DNA from: Bacteroidales bacterium
Lineage (GTDB): Bacteria > Bacteroidota > Bacteroidia > Bacteroidales > VadinHA17
DNA length: 9,313 nucleotides
NCBI GenBank assembly: GCA_003518245.1
Contig: DOZA01000071.1
Coordinates: 1-9,313 of the forward strand
Reading direction: 5' to 3'
Shown: positions 8,422-9,313 of the stretch, piece after piece
How the letters are laid out: each line of letters starts with the position of its first letter
Position numbering within the stretch: the first letter of the stretch is position 1
Notes under the pieces: model-generated
Seen by the model: the letters and a program-made list of their open reading frames with translations, nothing else
Databases searched by the model: none
Told to the model about the DNA's origin: nothing
Made by a program: the position numbers and the translations under genes

Positions 8422-8564
8422 AAAAACTGATATTAATACATTTCTCATAATTCTCTTTTATGAAATTATTAAGTTACCAATTAAGCTATTTTATGTAAAA
8501 AAGACAGCTTTTAAAGGTATTTTTTGGAAACAGCTCTCAGGATAACAGGCCGTATTTAATATAA
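8422..8564 (-). promoter_or_regulatory. Spacer upstream of GH127 gene, weak promoter candidate
   Basis: This is the largest gap in the minus-strand gene series (143 bp from the 8421 start, 116 bp if the 8448 start is used), so an internal promoter for GH127 is plausible. On the minus strand TACCTTTA at 8512-8519 matches 7 of 8 positions of the Bacteroidota TAnnTTTG element, but I see no convincing -33 TTTG upstream. No clear hairpin terminator for the preceding sulfatase gene is visible, so read-through is also possible. Confidence 0.2.
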
Positions 8565-9313
8565 TTACTTTCGGGTAAGCATCCTGAATTCAGGATTATC
8601 AACCCAGCCGGGATCGCGTGCATTAATGCCTTTCTTTTCGAAATCGCCTATATCTGATTTTGCCTGTTCAGCATATTCAGTCAGCCCGGCAACTACCTCA
8701 GGGTATTTATCAACCAGGTTTACCGTCTCTGCAGGATCAGTTTCCAGGTTAAATAATTCTGCCTCGGCTTTTTCTACCTTCCTTGTCCAGCCATATTGTC
8801 TTTCTTCCATTGGCAGGAATAATTTCCATTTTCCTGACCTTACAGCCTGCAACTGGGACATGAAATAGTAATAAAAGACTTCATGAGGACTTGCAGCGCC
8901 TTCTTCACCAAAGATTAAGGGTGATATATCCCTGCCATCAATGACCCTGTCATCAGGTACCTTCACCCCAGATATATTTGCTAATGTCGGAAGAATATCT
9001 ATTGTACTTGTTAGCTCATTGCATTTCCTCCCGGAAGGAACTACCCCGGGCCACCACACAACACAGGGTTCCCTCATCGACCCCTCCATTATACCACATT
9101 TACCTCCTGAGAAAGGAGCATTGCTTCCTGACCTTGTTGCCCCGTTGTCAGAGCTAAAAATAACCATGGTATTTTTATCAAGTCCAAGCTCTCTTATTCT
9201 CTTTAGTATATGACCTGTTGACCAGTCAATCTCTTCAATTGCATCTCCGTATTTACCGTTATTTGATTTCCCCTTGAACTGTGGGCTTGCATGGAGAGGG
9301 TAATGAGGCATGG
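8565..9313 (-). CDS. Second S1 family sulfatase, N-terminal half beyond window
   Basis: The frame is open to the right edge. The Met encoded at 9309-9311 sits in the motif MPHYPLH, which is internal in sulfatases, so it is not the start. About 249 residues of C-terminal half are present out of a usual 450-530. Counting from that Met: H3 is the conserved active-site His, FSSDNG gives D55/N56 (calcium ligands), and K71 in SGGKCG matches the sulfate-contacting Lys. GSMREP, STIDILPTLA, DGRDISPL and ELFNLETDPAETVNL are standard S1 C-terminal elements. The formylglycine motif is outside the window, so activity cannot be confirmed. Compared with the sulfatase at 4935-6392, the body around DNG and K71 is clearly different (NAPFSGGKCGIMEGSMREP against NTPLRTGKGWLYEGGIREP), so the two are probably of separate subfamilies, not recent duplicates. 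It precedes the GH127 gene on the same strand, with a 143-bp gap to its preferred start at 8421. Confidence 0.93.
   Translation of the reverse strand, partial: MPHYPLHASPQFKGKSNNGKYGDAIEEIDWSTGHILKRIRELGLDKNTMVIFSSDNGATRSGSNAPFSGGKCGIMEGSMREPCVVWWPGVVPSGRKCNELTSTIDILPTLANISGVKVPDDRVIDGRDISPLIFGEEGAASPHEVFYYYFMSQLQAVRSGKWKLFLPMEERQYGWTRKVEKAEAELFNLETDPAETVNLVDKYPEVVAGLTEYAEQAKSDIGDFEKKGINARDPGWVDNPEFRMLTRK

Overview
The window reads as a carbohydrate-degradation locus from a member of the Bacteroidota, most likely a free-living or marine/sediment polysaccharide degrader. This is inferred from the protein families, the Bacteroidota-style secretion signals (two candidate lipoprotein signals, two type I signals), the AT-rich leaders without Shine-Dalgarno sequences, and the mix of glycosidases with S1 sulfatases. 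No rRNA, tRNA, SusC/SusD pair or regulator lies inside the window, so neither species nor PUL boundaries can be fixed.

Layout, left to right. (1) 1-2025, minus strand: N-terminal 675 residues of a secreted GH78 alpha-L-rhamnosidase, cut by the left edge. (2) 2026-2109: an 84-bp AT-rich divergent promoter region. (3) 2110-4545, plus strand: an 811-residue secreted multidomain protein whose barrel resembles clan GH-D (GH27/GH36-like) enzymes, followed by beta-sandwich and discoidin-like domains. I could not place it in a named family and it is the least explained gene here. (4) 4546-4647: a short convergent spacer. (5) 4648-4902, minus: an 84-codon ORF that looks like the C-terminal tail of a much larger TIM-barrel-type protein, probably a gene remnant. 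(6) 4935-6392, minus: complete S1 sulfatase with a CSPTR formylglycine motif, probable lipoprotein. (7) 6427-8421, minus: complete GH127 beta-L-arabinofuranosidase-type enzyme with the Glu/Cys/Cys/Cys zinc-thiolate set, probable lipoprotein. (8) 8565-9313, minus: C-terminal half of a second S1 sulfatase, cut by the right edge.

Working together: the minus-strand genes at the right (sulfatase, GH127, sulfatase, remnant) have spacings of 143, 34 and 32 bp and are likely co-transcribed at least in part. GH127 (removes beta-L-arabinofuranose), GH78 (removes alpha-L-rhamnose) and two sulfatases suggest stepwise trimming of a sulfated glycan with rhamnose and/or arabinose side groups, such as an algal cell-wall polysaccharide. 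The substrate is inference; the enzyme families are well supported by motifs.
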